DNA of 11,291 nucleotides from REEB95 sp050729555 (GTDB lineage Bacteria; Pseudomonadota; Alphaproteobacteria; ATCC43930; CGMCC-115725). Position numbers and translations under genes: made by a program. The stretch lies in contig JBOHLR010000077.1 of assembly GCA_050729555.1 (NCBI GenBank), positions 1 through 11,291 of the forward strand. Reading direction: 5' to 3'. Numbering within the stretch: position 1 is the first letter of the stretch; every line of letters begins with the position of its first letter. The notes below the pieces were generated by a model. That model saw nothing but the letters and a program-made list of their open reading frames with translations. It was not told the DNA's origin and searched no databases. Of the stretch, positions 4,203 to 11,291 are shown one piece after another.

Positions 4203-7200
4203 ATGCGTATTGACCGTCGATTCACCACGGCCGGCCAAGACCCGTACCAAGGGATCGCCTTCAAGTCAGCCACCAGTGAAATCCGCAACCCCGACGGGTC
4301 GCGGGTTTTTTATTTGCCCGACATCGAGGTGCCCGCCGACTGGAGCCAGGTCGCCTGCGACATCCTGGCGCAAAAATATTTCCGCAAGGCGGGCGTGCCA
4401 GCCCGACTAAAGGCGGCCGAGGAATCCGACGTTCCCGCCTGGCTGTGGCGCATGGTGCCCGACACCAAGGCGCTCGAGAAATTGCCGAGCGCCGAGCGCA
4501 ACGATGGCGAGCGCAGTGCCAAGCGGGTGTTTCACCGCTTGGCGGGCACTTGGACCTATTGGGGCTGGAAGGGCGGCTATTTCGACAGCGAAGCCGACGC
4601 CCGCGCCTATTACGACGAGATGTGCTTCATGCTGTGCCGCCAGATGGCAGCGCCCAATTCGCCGCAATGGTTCAACACCGGTCTGCATTGGGCCTATGGC
4701 ATCGACGGACCGGCGCAAGGCCACTACTACGTCGACTATAAGACCGGCGAATTGACCGCATCGAAGAGCGCTTACGCGCATCCGCAACCGCACGCCTGCT
4801 TCATCCAGTCGGTCGCCGACGATCTCGTCAACGAAGGCGGGATCATGGATTTGTGGGTCCGCGAAGCGCGCCTGTTCAAATACGGCTCAGGCACCGGTTC
4901 GAACTTCTCCCGGCTGCGCGGCGATGGCGAACGTCTGTCCGGCGGCGGCCGCTCGTCCGGTCTGATGAGCTTCCTCAAAATCGGCGACCGCGCCGCCGGC
5001 GCAATCAAGTCAGGCGGCACGACGCGACGCGCTGCCAAGATGGTGACCGTTGACATCGACCATCCCGACATCGAGGCCTATATCGACTGGAAGGTCATCG
5101 AGGAACAGAAGGTCGCCGCGCTGGTCACCGGCTCGAAGCTGGCGCAGAAGCACCTCAATCTCATCATGGCGGCGTGCCACGGCGCCGCGGCCAAGGCGCT
5201 TGGCGACGCGCGCTTCGATCCAAACCGCAATTTGGCACTGCGGCGCGAGATCAAGGCGGCACGCAAGGCGATGATTCCGGAGAACTACGTTCAGCGCGTC
5301 ATCCAATTCGCGCAACAGGGCTTCGAGACCGTCGATTTCCGCACCTACGACACCGACTGGGACAGCGAGGCCTATCTCACCGTCGCCGGCCAGAACTCGA
5401 ACAATTCGGTGCGCGTCACCAACGACTTCCTCGACCGCGTGCTCAAAGGCGGCAGGTGGGAGTTGATCCGCCGCACCGACGGCAAGCTGCACAAAGCCGT
5501 CGACGCGCGCGAGTTGTGGGACAAGATCGCCTATGCCGCCTGGGCAAGTGCCGATCCAGGCCTGCAATACGACACCACGATCAACGAGTGGCACACCTGC
5601 CCGGAATCCGGCCGCATCAACGCGTCCAATCCGTGCTCGGAGTACATGTTCCTCGACGACACGGCGTGCAATCTGGCGTCGCTCAATCTGATGACGTTCC
5701 GCCACGAAGGCGGCGCGTTCGACACGCCGGCGTTCGAGCATGCGGTGCGTTTGTGGACGATCGCGCTCGAAATTTCGGTGTTGATGGCGCAGTTCCCGTC
5801 GCGCGAGATCGCCAAACTCAGCTACGAGTTCCGCACGCTCGGCCTCGGCTACGCCAATATCGGCGGCCTCCTGATGGCGTTCGGCCTGTCGTACGATTGC
5901 GACGAAGGCCGCGCGCTCTGCGCCGCCATCAGCGCGGTGATGACCGGCGTCGCCTATGCGACATCGGCCGAGATGGCCGGCGAGCTCGGTCCCTTTCCCG
6001 GCTACGCCAAAAACCGCCAGGCAATGCTGCGGGTTATCCGCAACCATCGCCGCGCCGCCCACGGCGAGCGCAACGGTTATGAAAGCCTATCGGTGGCGCC
6101 GGTGCCGCTCGACGCGGTCAATTGCCAGGACCGCAACCTCGTCCAAGCGGCGCGCCAGGCGTGGGATCACGCCTTGCAGCTCGGCGAGCTGCACGGCTTC
6201 CGCAACGCGCAATCGACCGTCATCGCGCCGACCGGCACGATCGGCCTGGTGATGGATTGCGACACCACCGGCATCGAGCCGGATTTCGCGTTGGTCAAGT
6301 TCAAGAAGCTGGCCGGCGGCGGCTATTTCCGCATCATCAACCGCGTCGTGCCCGAAGCTCTCGCCAAACTCGGCTACTCGAGTGCCGAGATCGAAGCGAT
6401 CACTCGTTACGCCGTCGGTCACGGCACGCTCAAGGATGCGCCGGCACTCGGCCATGCGACGCTCAAGGTCAAGGGCTTCACTGAAAGCGCTCTTGAGGCG
6501 CTGGAAAGCCAGTTGGCGACGGCATTCGACATCAAGTTCGCCTTCAACAAATGGACGCTCGGCGACGATTTCTGCCGCGCGGCGTTCGGCTTCACCGACG
6601 CGCAGATGAACGACGTGTCGTTCGACATGCTGTCGGCCTTGGGATTTAGCAAGGCCGAAATCGATCAGGCGAATACCTACTGTTGCGGCGCGATGACGCT
6701 CGAAGGGGCGCCGGGTCTCAAGTCCGAGCACCTGCCGGTGTTCGATTGCGCCAATCCGTGCGGCCGCATCGGCAAGCGGTCTCTATCGGTCGAGAGCCAC
6801 ATCCGGATGATGGCGGCGGCGCAGCCGTTCATCTCCGGCGCGATCTCGAAGACGATCAACATGCCGAACCAGGCGTCGGTCGAGCAGTGCAAGGACGCCT
6901 ATATGCTGTCCTGGAAGCTCGGCCTCAAGGCGAACGCGCTGTATCGCGACGGCTCCAAGCTGTCGCAACCGCTGCAATCCGCCCTGATCGACGACGACGC
7001 GGATGACGATGCGGTCGCCGAGCTGGCCGAAAAAGCGCCGGCGGAGCGTGTTCCGGTCGTTGCCGAGCGCATCGTTGAACGCGTGATCGAGCGCATCGCG
7101 CAAAAGAACGAGCGTCGCCGCCTGCCGCAACGGCGCAAGGGCTATACCCAAAAAGCCATCGTCGGCGGTCACAAGGTCTATCTGCGGACCGGCGAATACG

Positions 7201-7889
7201 AGGACGGCAAGCTCGCCGAAGTGTTCATCGACATGCACAAGGAAGGCTCGGCCTTCCGCTCGCTGATGAACAACTTCGCCATCGCGCTCTCGATCGGCCT
7301 GCAATACGGCGTACCCCTCGAGGAGTTCGTCGAGGCGTTCACCTTCACCCGCTTCGAGCCCGCCGGCATCGTCGAAGGCAACGACACCATCAAGATGGCG
7401 ACGTCGCTGATCGACTACATCTTCCGCGAGCTGGCGATCTCGTATCTCGGCCGCAACGATCTGGCGCACGTTCAGCCGGCCGACGTCACACCCGACACGG
7501 TCGGCAAAGGCGCGGCGGAGTCGAACCTGCCGGAAGGACCGAAGCCCGACATGGCGGCGGTGATGCGCAAGGCGGCTGTGGCCGGCTTCGTCCGCAACAA
7601 GCTCACCGTTTTGCAGGGCGGCGCCGCCGTTCAGGGCGGTACGCAGGCGACGACCGCGAAATCAGGCGCTCTCGAAATGCCGGCCGCCGGCAACGTCGCG
7701 GTCGGCCACGACATCGCCATGGAGATTGAACCGGTCAAGACAGTGGATGTCCGTTTGGAGCAGATCAAGGCAGCACGCATGAAGGGTTACGAGGGCGACA
7801 GTTGCGGCGAATGCGGCAACTTCACCCTCGTCCGTAACGGCACCTGCCTCAAATGCGATACCTGCGGCGGCACCAGCGGCTGTAGTTGA
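4203..7889 (+). CDS. nrdJ: Vitamin B12-dependent (class II) ribonucleoside-diphosphate reductase
   Basis: Class II reductase uses adenosylcobalamin to generate a thiyl radical that reduces ribonucleotides to deoxyribonucleotides for DNA synthesis, with or without oxygen (cytosol). The length, 1228 aa, suits the long single-chain alphaproteobacterial form. Visible: N-terminal SATSEIRNPDGSRVF (22-36); a redox Cys199 in PHACFIQS; GSGTGSNFSRLRG (228-240); the active site NPCSE with Asn476, radical Cys478 and Glu480; partner Cys489 in DTACNLASLNL; the loop STVIAPTGTIG (671-681); and GIEPDFALVKF (690-700). A charged linker (about 928-975, DDDADDD then AERIVERVIERI) leads to a TSCPD domain (about 978-1085). 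The C-terminal cysteine cluster is C1201, C1204, C1215, C1218, C1221 and C1227, likely metal-binding or for re-reduction by thioredoxin. The ATG at 4203 matches the family N-terminus; GGGGGGA lies 8 nt upstream. No frameshift was seen. Transcribed alone, ending at the terminator after it. Confidence 0.97.
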   Translation: MRIDRRFTTAGQDPYQGIAFKSATSEIRNPDGSRVFYLPDIEVPADWSQVACDILAQKYFRKAGVPARLKAAEESDVPAWLWRMVPDTKALEKLPSAERNDGERSAKRVFHRLAGTWTYWGWKGGYFDSEADARAYYDEMCFMLCRQMAAPNSPQWFNTGLHWAYGIDGPAQGHYYVDYKTGELTASKSAYAHPQPHACFIQSVADDLVNEGGIMDLWVREARLFKYGSGTGSNFSRLRGDGERLSGGGRSSGLMSFLKIGDRAAGAIKSGGTTRRAAKMVTVDIDHPDIEAYIDWKVIEEQKVAALVTGSKLAQKHLNLIMAACHGAAAKALGDARFDPNRNLALRREIKAARKAMIPENYVQRVIQFAQQGFETVDFRTYDTDWDSEAYLTVAGQNSNNSVRVTNDFLDRVLKGGRWELIRRTDGKLHKAVDARELWDKIAYAAWASADPGLQYDTTINEWHTCPESGRINASNPCSEYMFLDDTACNLASLNLMTFRHEGGAFDTPAFEHAVRLWTIALEISVLMAQFPSREIAKLSYEFRTLGLGYANIGGLLMAFGLSYDCDEGRALCAAISAVMTGVAYATSAEMAGELGPFPGYAKNRQAMLRVIRNHRRAAHGERNGYESLSVAPVPLDAVNCQDRNLVQAARQAWDHALQLGELHGFRNAQSTVIAPTGTIGLVMDCDTTGIEPDFALVKFKKLAGGGYFRIINRVVPEALAKLGYSSAEIEAITRYAVGHGTLKDAPALGHATLKVKGFTESALEALESQLATAFDIKFAFNKWTLGDDFCRAAFGFTDAQMNDVSFDMLSALGFSKAEIDQANTYCCGAMTLEGAPGLKSEHLPVFDCANPCGRIGKRSLSVESHIRMMAAAQPFISGAISKTINMPNQASVEQCKDAYMLSWKLGLKANALYRDGSKLSQPLQSALIDDDADDDAVAELAEKAPAERVPVVAERIVERVIERIAQKNERRRLPQRRKGYTQKAIVGGHKVYLRTGEYEDGKLAEVFIDMHKEGSAFRSLMNNFAIALSIGLQYGVPLEEFVEAFTFTRFEPAGIVEGNDTIKMATSLIDYIFRELAISYLGRNDLAHVQPADVTPDTVGKGAAESNLPEGPKPDMAAVMRKAAVAGFVRNKLTVLQGGAAVQGGTQATTAKSGALEMPAAGNVAVGHDIAMEIEPVKTVDVRLEQIKAARMKGYEGDSCGECGNFTLVRNGTCLKCDTCGGTSGCS

Positions 7890-7916
7890 TCGCAACGCGG
7901 TCCTCCGGCTACAGCC
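7878..7916. repeat. 8-bp inverted repeat spanning the nrdJ stop
   Basis: GGCTGTAG (7878-7885, within the last codons of nrdJ) and CTACAGCC (7909-7916) are perfect reverse complements, 23 nt apart, with the TGA inside the loop. It could be a 3'-end stability hairpin ahead of the true terminator at 7949. Chance is also possible. Confidence 0.3.
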
Positions 7917-7948
7917 TCCCGGCCGGCACCGTGACTGAGGCAGAAATT

Positions 7949-7981
7949 GGGGGCGCGGCTAAAACCGCGCCCCCTCTTTTT
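7949..7981 (+). terminator. Rho-independent terminator of nrdJ
   Basis: Arms GGGGGCGCGG (7949-7958) and CCGCGCCCCC (7965-7974) give a perfect 10-bp GC stem with a 6-nt loop (CTAAAA). TC and then TTTTT (7977-7981) follow. This is a textbook intrinsic terminator, placed 60 nt after the nrdJ stop. The thioesterase ATG comes only 13 nt after the last T. Confidence 0.93.
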
Positions 7982-7994
7982 CGAGACCACCACT

Positions 7995-8429
7995 ATGCTC
8001 GTTAACCGCCGCGACCTGCGCATCGAATGGGCGCAATGCGACCCGGCCGGAATCGTCTTCTATCCGCAATATTTCATCATCTTTGACACCAGCACCGGCC
8101 AGCTGTTCGAGCGCACCGGCCTGTCGGCATCGGCGATCCGCGTCAAATACGGCATCGTCGGCTTTCCGCTGGTCGAATGCGGCGCCAAGTTCCTGCTGCC
8201 CTGTCACTTTGACGATGCCGTCACCGTCGAAAGTGGGATCAGTCAGTGGGGTCGCACCAGCTTCACCATCCAGCACCGGATCCTGAAAGGCGGTAAAGCC
8301 GCCGTCGAGGGCTTTGAAAAGCGCATTTGGGCCGGTCGCTATGCCGATGGCGGCATCAAGCCCGAACCGGTGCCCGACGCGATCAAAGCCAGCCTGTCCG
8401 ACGCCAGCAGTACCACCCAACTCGGCTAA
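7995..8429 (+). CDS. Hotdog-fold acyl-CoA thioesterase (4-hydroxybenzoyl-CoA thioesterase/YbgC type)
   Basis: A 144-aa cytosolic thioesterase predicted to hydrolyse an acyl- or aroyl-CoA. The 4HBT signature is near the N-terminus: WAQCDPAGIVFYPQYF (residues 12-27). Asp16 sits where the catalytic Asp of Pseudomonas 4-hydroxybenzoyl-CoA thioesterase lies. Further blocks are GFPLVECGAKFLLPCHFDDAV and WGRTSFTIQHRIL, typical of the second half of the fold. The exact substrate cannot be read from the sequence, and no aromatic-degradation genes are nearby. The ATG at 7995 was chosen because the open frame upstream runs back only to 7947, through the terminator, without family similarity. The Shine-Dalgarno is weak (CGAG about 9 nt upstream). 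It appears monocistronic and is followed by hairpins and a terminator at 8530. Confidence 0.88.
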   Translation: MLVNRRDLRIEWAQCDPAGIVFYPQYFIIFDTSTGQLFERTGLSASAIRVKYGIVGFPLVECGAKFLLPCHFDDAVTVESGISQWGRTSFTIQHRILKGGKAAVEGFEKRIWAGRYADGGIKPEPVPDAIKASLSDASSTTQLG

Positions 8430-8475
8430 GCCAAAAATCGCCGACGCCCACGGGGATATCCGCCGGCCGGCCGCC

Positions 8476-8565
8476 TATCATCTAGTGCCCTCGCCGCCAT
8501 TTTGTGGCGAGGAGCCACGCGCAGTTGACTGCCGGCCATCGCTCCCCGATGGCCGGCATTTTTTT
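8476..8565 (+). ncRNA. Candidate small RNA, or double-hairpin 3' end of the thioesterase mRNA
   Basis: TATCAT (8476-8481) matches a -10 element at 5 of 6 positions, though no -35 was found. Starting around 8487, a transcript of about 80 nt would contain one hairpin at 8490-8511 (CTCGCCGC with GTGGCGAG, one G-U, loop CATTTT) and then end at the terminator at 8530-8565. It has no open frame with a ribosome site. The simpler alternative is that both hairpins just end the thioesterase mRNA. Held as a candidate only. Confidence 0.25.
8530..8565 (+). terminator. Rho-independent terminator downstream of the thioesterase gene
   Basis: Arms TGCCGGCCATCG (8530-8541) and CGATGGCCGGCA (8547-8558) form a perfect 12-bp stem with the loop CTCCC, followed by seven T (8559-8565). 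The left arm could alternatively pair with GGCCGGCAG at 8567-8575, beyond the T-run. Confidence 0.93.
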
Positions 8566-8576
8566 GGGCCGGCAGC

Positions 8577-8605
8577 TGGGCAAAGCGCGCGGCCCGGCCG
8601 ATAAT
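8577..8605 (+). promoter_or_regulatory. Predicted promoter of the RidA-acyltransferase-glycosylase operon
   Basis: TGGGCA (8577-8582, 4 of 6 to consensus) and GATAAT (8600-8605, 5 of 6) are spaced by 17 bp. They lie just downstream of a strong terminator and 27 bp before the RidA start. A start near 8612 gives a short leader containing the GGGAG ribosome site. Confidence 0.5.
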
Positions 8606-8632
8606 CCCCGGAAATCAAACGCGGGAGCGGCC

Positions 8633-9097
8633 ATGGCAGGACGAGTCGAAGCACGACTGAAACAACTAAAATTAGAGCTGCCGAACGCGGCGGTACCGTT
8701 GGCGAATTACGTGCCGTTCGTGCGCGCCGGCGACTTGCTGTTCGTTTCCGGCCAGGTCTGCCAATGGAATGGCGAGCGTAAGTTCCTCGGCAAGCTCGGC
8801 GCGGGCATCTCGCTCGAAGATGGACAGCAGGCGGCGCGTCTGTGCGGCCTCAACCTGCTGGCACAGGCACGCGCCGCAGCCGGCGAGCTGGACCACATCC
8901 GCCGCTGCGTTCGGATCAACGGCTTCGTCAACAGCGCGCCGGACTTTATCCAGCAGCCGCAGGTCATCAACGGCTGCTCCGATCTGTTCGTCGAGGTGTT
9001 GGGCGACGCCGGCCGTCATTCGCGCGTCGCGGTCGGCGTGGCGTCGTTGCCCGGCAGCGTCGCGGTCGAAATCGACGCGGTGTTCGAGGTCGGCTGA
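8633..9097 (+). CDS. RidA family protein (YjgF/YER057c/UK114)
   Basis: A 154-aa member of the RidA superfamily, whose best-known members hydrolyse reactive enamine/imine intermediates such as 2-aminoacrylate to keto acids and ammonia; they act as trimers. Visible: VPLANYVPFVRAGDLLFVSGQV (residues 21-42), the amphipathic helix ARLCGLNLLAQARAAAGELD (68-87), VRINGFVNSAPDF (93-105), DLFVEVLG, and GRHSRVAVGVASLPGSVAVEID. Arg131 sits in the position of the substrate-carboxylate Arg of true RidA. The length and N-terminal VEARLKQL extension fit the longer UK114-like subgroup rather than the roughly 128-aa archetype, so activity is inferred only at family level. The start is set by GGGAG (8623-8627) 5 nt before the ATG. 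Its TGA overlaps the next gene's ATG by 1 nt. Confidence 0.92.
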   Translation: MAGRVEARLKQLKLELPNAAVPLANYVPFVRAGDLLFVSGQVCQWNGERKFLGKLGAGISLEDGQQAARLCGLNLLAQARAAAGELDHIRRCVRINGFVNSAPDFIQQPQVINGCSDLFVEVLGDAGRHSRVAVGVASLPGSVAVEIDAVFEVG

Positions 9098-10257
9098 TGG
9101 ACGGCGCCGATCGGCTGACGCTGCGCGTGGTCGATCGCTTGGCGAACGTACCGGCCGCCGCATGGGATGCGTGCGCCGGCGATCATCCGTTCGTCGCCCA
9201 CGCCTTCCTTCAGGCGCTCGAGGAATCGGGCTCGGTCACCGCCGAAACCGGCTGGCTGCCGCAGCATCTGTTGCTCGAGGATTCCGACGGGAAATTGATC
9301 GGCGCGGCACCGCTCTACATCAAAAGCCACTCCTATGGCGAGTACGTGTTCGATCACGGCTGGGCGGACGCCTACGAACGCGCCGGCGGCCGCTATTATC
9401 CGAAATTACTGGTCGCAGTGCCGTTCACGCCGGTGCCGGGACCGCGACTGCTGTTGCGGCCCGAAGCGGGAGGCGACGCCACGCGTTTGTTGATCGCCGG
9501 CCTGCTCGAAGTGGCCAAGCGGACAGAGGTGTCGTCGCTGCACGTCACTTTCCCCACCGGCGCCGAATGCGACGCGTTCGTCAATGCCGGTTTTCTTCGG
9601 CGCGTTGGCCGCCAGTTCCATTGGGAAAATAAAGGCTATCGCAGCTTCGACGATTTCCTCGGCGCGCTCAACGCGCGCAAGCGCAAACAGATCAAACGCG
9701 AGCGGCGCGACGCCAATGCGGCGGTGCGCATTGAGCTGCTCTCTGGCGGCGATTTGAAGCCGCACCATTGGGACGCATTCTTCCGATTCTATACCTCGAC
9801 GTCGGACCGGAAATGGGGCTCGCCCTATCTGACGCGCGAATTCTTCGACCTGTTGGGCGAACGCATGGCGGATCGCATCCTGCTGGTGATGGCGAAGGAC
9901 GACGGCCGCTACATCGCCGGCGCGCTCAATCTAATCGGAGCCGACACGCTTTACGGTCGAAACTGGGGCTGCATTGGCGACATTCCGTTCCTGCATTTCG
10001 AGGCGTGCTACTACCGCGCCATCGACTTCGCAATCGCCCACGGCTTGAAGCGCGTCGAGGCGGGGGCACAGGGGCCGCACAAAATCCAGCGCGGCTACCT
10101 GCCGCAACCAACCTATAGCGCCCATTGGATCCGCGACCTCGGTTTTCGCCGCGCGGTGGCGGATTTTCTCCGGCGTGAAACCGTGGCGGTCGGGAACGAG
10201 ATGGAGGAGCTGGAACAGGGCCTGTCGCCGTTCCGCCGGGAAGGCGATGGATCCTGA
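9097..10257 (+). CDS. GNAT/FemAB-like acyltransferase of the COG3146 (DUF482) family
   Basis: A 386-aa protein of the family formerly labelled 'peptidogalycan biosynthesis protein', related to FemAB/GNAT acyltransferases; the true substrate is not established. Family blocks are HPFVAHAFLQALEESGSV, TGWLPQHLLLED, GAAPLYIKSHSYGEYVFDHG followed by WADAYERAGGRYYPKL, AVPFTPVPGPRLLLRPE, FHWENKGYRSFDDFLGALNA, RKRKQIKRERR, FYTSTSDRKWGSPYLTREFF, and the C-terminal RVEAGAQGPHKIQRGYLP. No signal peptide or membrane segment is seen, so it is likely cytosolic. The ATG at 9097 was chosen because its A is the last base of the RidA stop (TGATG), indicating coupled translation; the frame is open far upstream, inside RidA, without family similarity. 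Its stop lies 11 nt inside the glycosylase gene. Confidence 0.9.
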   Translation: MDGADRLTLRVVDRLANVPAAAWDACAGDHPFVAHAFLQALEESGSVTAETGWLPQHLLLEDSDGKLIGAAPLYIKSHSYGEYVFDHGWADAYERAGGRYYPKLLVAVPFTPVPGPRLLLRPEAGGDATRLLIAGLLEVAKRTEVSSLHVTFPTGAECDAFVNAGFLRRVGRQFHWENKGYRSFDDFLGALNARKRKQIKRERRDANAAVRIELLSGGDLKPHHWDAFFRFYTSTSDRKWGSPYLTREFFDLLGERMADRILLVMAKDDGRYIAGALNLIGADTLYGRNWGCIGDIPFLHFEACYYRAIDFAIAHGLKRVEAGAQGPHKIQRGYLPQPTYSAHWIRDLGFRRAVADFLRRETVAVGNEMEELEQGLSPFRREGDGS

Positions 10258-10840
10258 ACTGCATCGGCGGCTTATCGCCATCGCCGGCACCGTATCGCCG
10301 GAATTGCAGGCGCACGTCGCCGCCGCGCCGATCTGGTTTCCCGAGCGTGCGGACAAGGGCGTCGCCGCCTTTCTGGCGCGCGCGGTGACCAGCCAACAGG
10401 TTTCGGCGGCGGCGGCGCGCAGCATCTGGGCGCGCGTCGAAACCGCGGCTGGCGAGACGCTGGCCGATTTCCTCTGTGCCGCGAACGAAGCGGCGCTCAA
10501 GCAATGCGGCCTGTCACGCAACAAGATCAAGGCGTTGTGCCACATCGGCGCGGCGCACGCGGCGGGCTTACTCGATGGCGCCGAAATCCGTGCGCTCGAT
10601 CACGCGACGCGGTCGGCGCGGCTGACCGAGATCTGGGGGATCGGTCAGTGGACGTGCGACATGCTGGCGATTTTCTATTGCCGCGACCTCGACGTCTGGC
10701 CGGACGGCGATCTCGCCGTGGTGCGCGGCGTCAAGCGCTTCGCGCGGCGGCGCAAGCCGGAACGGGTGGCAGCGCAGTTCGCACCCTATCGATCGCTCCT
10801 GGCACTCTATATGTGGCGGCTCGCCGGCGCGGCGATGTAG
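10247..10840 (+). CDS. DNA-3-methyladenine glycosylase II family (AlkA-like, HhH-GPD)
   Basis: A 197-aa base-excision repair glycosylase that should remove alkylated purines such as 3-methyladenine from DNA. Visible: the core helical region with AVTSQQVSAAAARSIWARV (residues 46-64), CGLSRNKIKAL (87-97), the helix-hairpin-helix LTEIWGIGQWTCDML (126-140) and DVWPDGDLAVVRG (149-161), in which Asp155 is the likely catalytic residue. YRSLLALYMWRL closes the fold. It is short compared with E. coli AlkA (about 280 aa), lacking its N-terminal TBP-like domain, as many bacterial homologues do. The ATG at 10247 was chosen for GGGAAGG just upstream (10238-10244); it overlaps the acyltransferase gene by 11 nt. 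Last gene of the operon, ending at the terminator at 10852. Confidence 0.9.
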   Translation: MDPELHRRLIAIAGTVSPELQAHVAAAPIWFPERADKGVAAFLARAVTSQQVSAAAARSIWARVETAAGETLADFLCAANEAALKQCGLSRNKIKALCHIGAAHAAGLLDGAEIRALDHATRSARLTEIWGIGQWTCDMLAIFYCRDLDVWPDGDLAVVRGVKRFARRRKPERVAAQFAPYRSLLALYMWRLAGAAM

Positions 10841-10851
10841 GCCAAAACGAG

Positions 10852-10876
10852 AAAGGCCGCCTCGCGGCGGCCTTTT
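10852..10876. terminator. Bidirectional intrinsic terminator between convergent genes
   Basis: AAAGGCCGCC (10852-10861) and GGCGGCCTTT (10866-10875) form a perfect 10-bp stem with loop TCGC. TTTT follows on the plus strand. On the minus strand the stem ends in TTT, with another TTTT a few bases on (complement of AAAA at 10843-10846). It can serve both the glycosylase operon and clpA. Confidence 0.88.
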
Positions 10877-10879
10877 CGC

Positions 10880-11291
10880 TTACTGGTCGACGAGCTCCTG
10901 TTCCGGCTGCTCGTCGGAATCCTTGCTCGTCAGCTTCGGTGGCGCCTCGATGTAGGCGAAGGCGAGCTTGTCGCCATCGCGCCGCACCTGCACCACGCCG
11001 CCCTTGGCGAGCTTGCCGAACAGCAATTCCTCGGCGAGCGGCTTTTTGACGTGCTCCTGGATGAGGCGGGCAAGCGGCCGCGCGCCGTAGAGCCGGTCGT
11101 AGCCCTTCTCGGCGAGCCATTTCCGCGCCGCCTCGTCGAGCTCGATGGTGACGTTGCGGTCGGCAAGCTGCTCCTCGAGCTGGAGGATGAACTTGTCGAC
11201 GACGCGGCCGACCGTTTCGGGCGTCAGCGACGCGAACGAGATCACCGCGTCGAGCCGGTTGCGGAACTCCGGCGTGAACATGCGGTTGATC
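10880..11291 (-). CDS. clpA: ClpA, ATP-dependent Clp protease ATP-binding subunit, 3' end (partial)
   Basis: C-terminal 136 residues of the AAA+ unfoldase that feeds substrates, including N-end-rule proteins delivered by ClpS, to ClpP in the cytosol. Full-length proteins are about 750-800 aa, so most of the gene lies beyond the right edge; the frame is open through 11290. Visible parts of the second AAA+ module are INRMFTPEFRNRLDAVISF (arginine-finger region), VVDKFILQLEEQLADRNV, ARKWLAEKGYDRLYGARPLARLIQ (sensor 2, GAR) and KKPLAEELLFGKLAKGG. The choice of ClpA over ClpB or ClpC rests on close similarity to the E. coli ClpA ending (VVDKFI, NWLAEKGYDRAMGARPMARVIQ). The final 20 residues are an acidic, probably disordered tail. 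The stop TAA (10880-10882) lies beside the shared terminator. Confidence 0.94.
   Translation of the reverse strand, partial: INRMFTPEFRNRLDAVISFASLTPETVGRVVDKFILQLEEQLADRNVTIELDEAARKWLAEKGYDRLYGARPLARLIQEHVKKPLAEELLFGKLAKGGVVQVRRDGDKLAFAYIEAPPKLTSKDSDEQPEQELVDQ

Noticed and set aside
3608..4213. Long plus-strand open frame across the divergent intergenic region
   Set aside because: It begins inside the NDUFA12-like gene, crosses the promoter region, has no recognisable protein features and ends just inside nrdJ; treated as chance.
3915..4223. GANTC (CcrM) methylation sites at 3915, 4121 and 4219 as a cell-cycle signal
   Set aside because: About one such site is expected by chance in a 310-bp stretch of this composition; three is only a mild excess and the sites are not clustered at the promoter.
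8566..8575. Antiterminator-type switch formed by GGCCGGCAG (8567-8575) competing for the left arm of the terminator at 8530
   Set aside because: The competing arm lies downstream of the T-run, so it would be transcribed only after termination had been decided.

Overview
The window looks like an ordinary stretch of an alphaproteobacterial chromosome. It is GC-rich, with tight gene spacing and frequent stop/start overlaps. The lineage call rests on the company of genes: an NDUFA12-type complex I accessory subunit, a DUF2155 periplasmic protein, MlaD, aat directly after accC, and a long single-chain B12-dependent ribonucleotide reductase. Order-level placement (something Rhodospirillales-like) is a guess. 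No mobile element, CRISPR array, rRNA or tRNA was seen, and no genuinely new multi-gene system is evident.

Left part (1-3675). The 3' end of accC (biotin carboxylase) and aat (leucyl/phenylalanyl-tRNA-protein transferase) read rightward. They converge on a five-gene leftward cluster transcribed in the order NDUFA12-like subunit, mlaD, class I methyltransferase, a 75-residue protein of unknown function, and a secreted DUF2155 protein. The last four are joined by three 4-nt stop/start overlaps. The DUF2155 gene also overlaps the end of aat antiparallel by 70 bp.

Middle (3676-7981). A divergent intergenic region of 527 bp precedes nrdJ. Its nrdJ-proximal half is AT-rich. It contains a perfect consensus DnaA box, an 11-bp inverted repeat whose arms cover the -35 and -10 of a plausible promoter and resemble NrdR boxes, and a third, better NrdR-like box in the leader. 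nrdJ (1228 aa) is intact with all expected cysteines and is followed by a strong intrinsic terminator.

Right part (7982-11291). A small hotdog thioesterase starts 13 nt after that terminator. A 203-bp intergenic region follows, with two hairpins, a second strong terminator (possibly a small RNA) and a promoter. Then comes a translationally coupled trio: RidA-family protein, COG3146/FemAB-like acyltransferase, and AlkA-like DNA glycosylase. A bidirectional terminator separates this trio from the 3' end of clpA, which enters from the right on the minus strand.

The most noteworthy signal is the nrdJ control region. It appears to combine replication-initiator (DnaA) and nucleotide-sensing (NrdR) inputs on a B12-dependent reductase gene.
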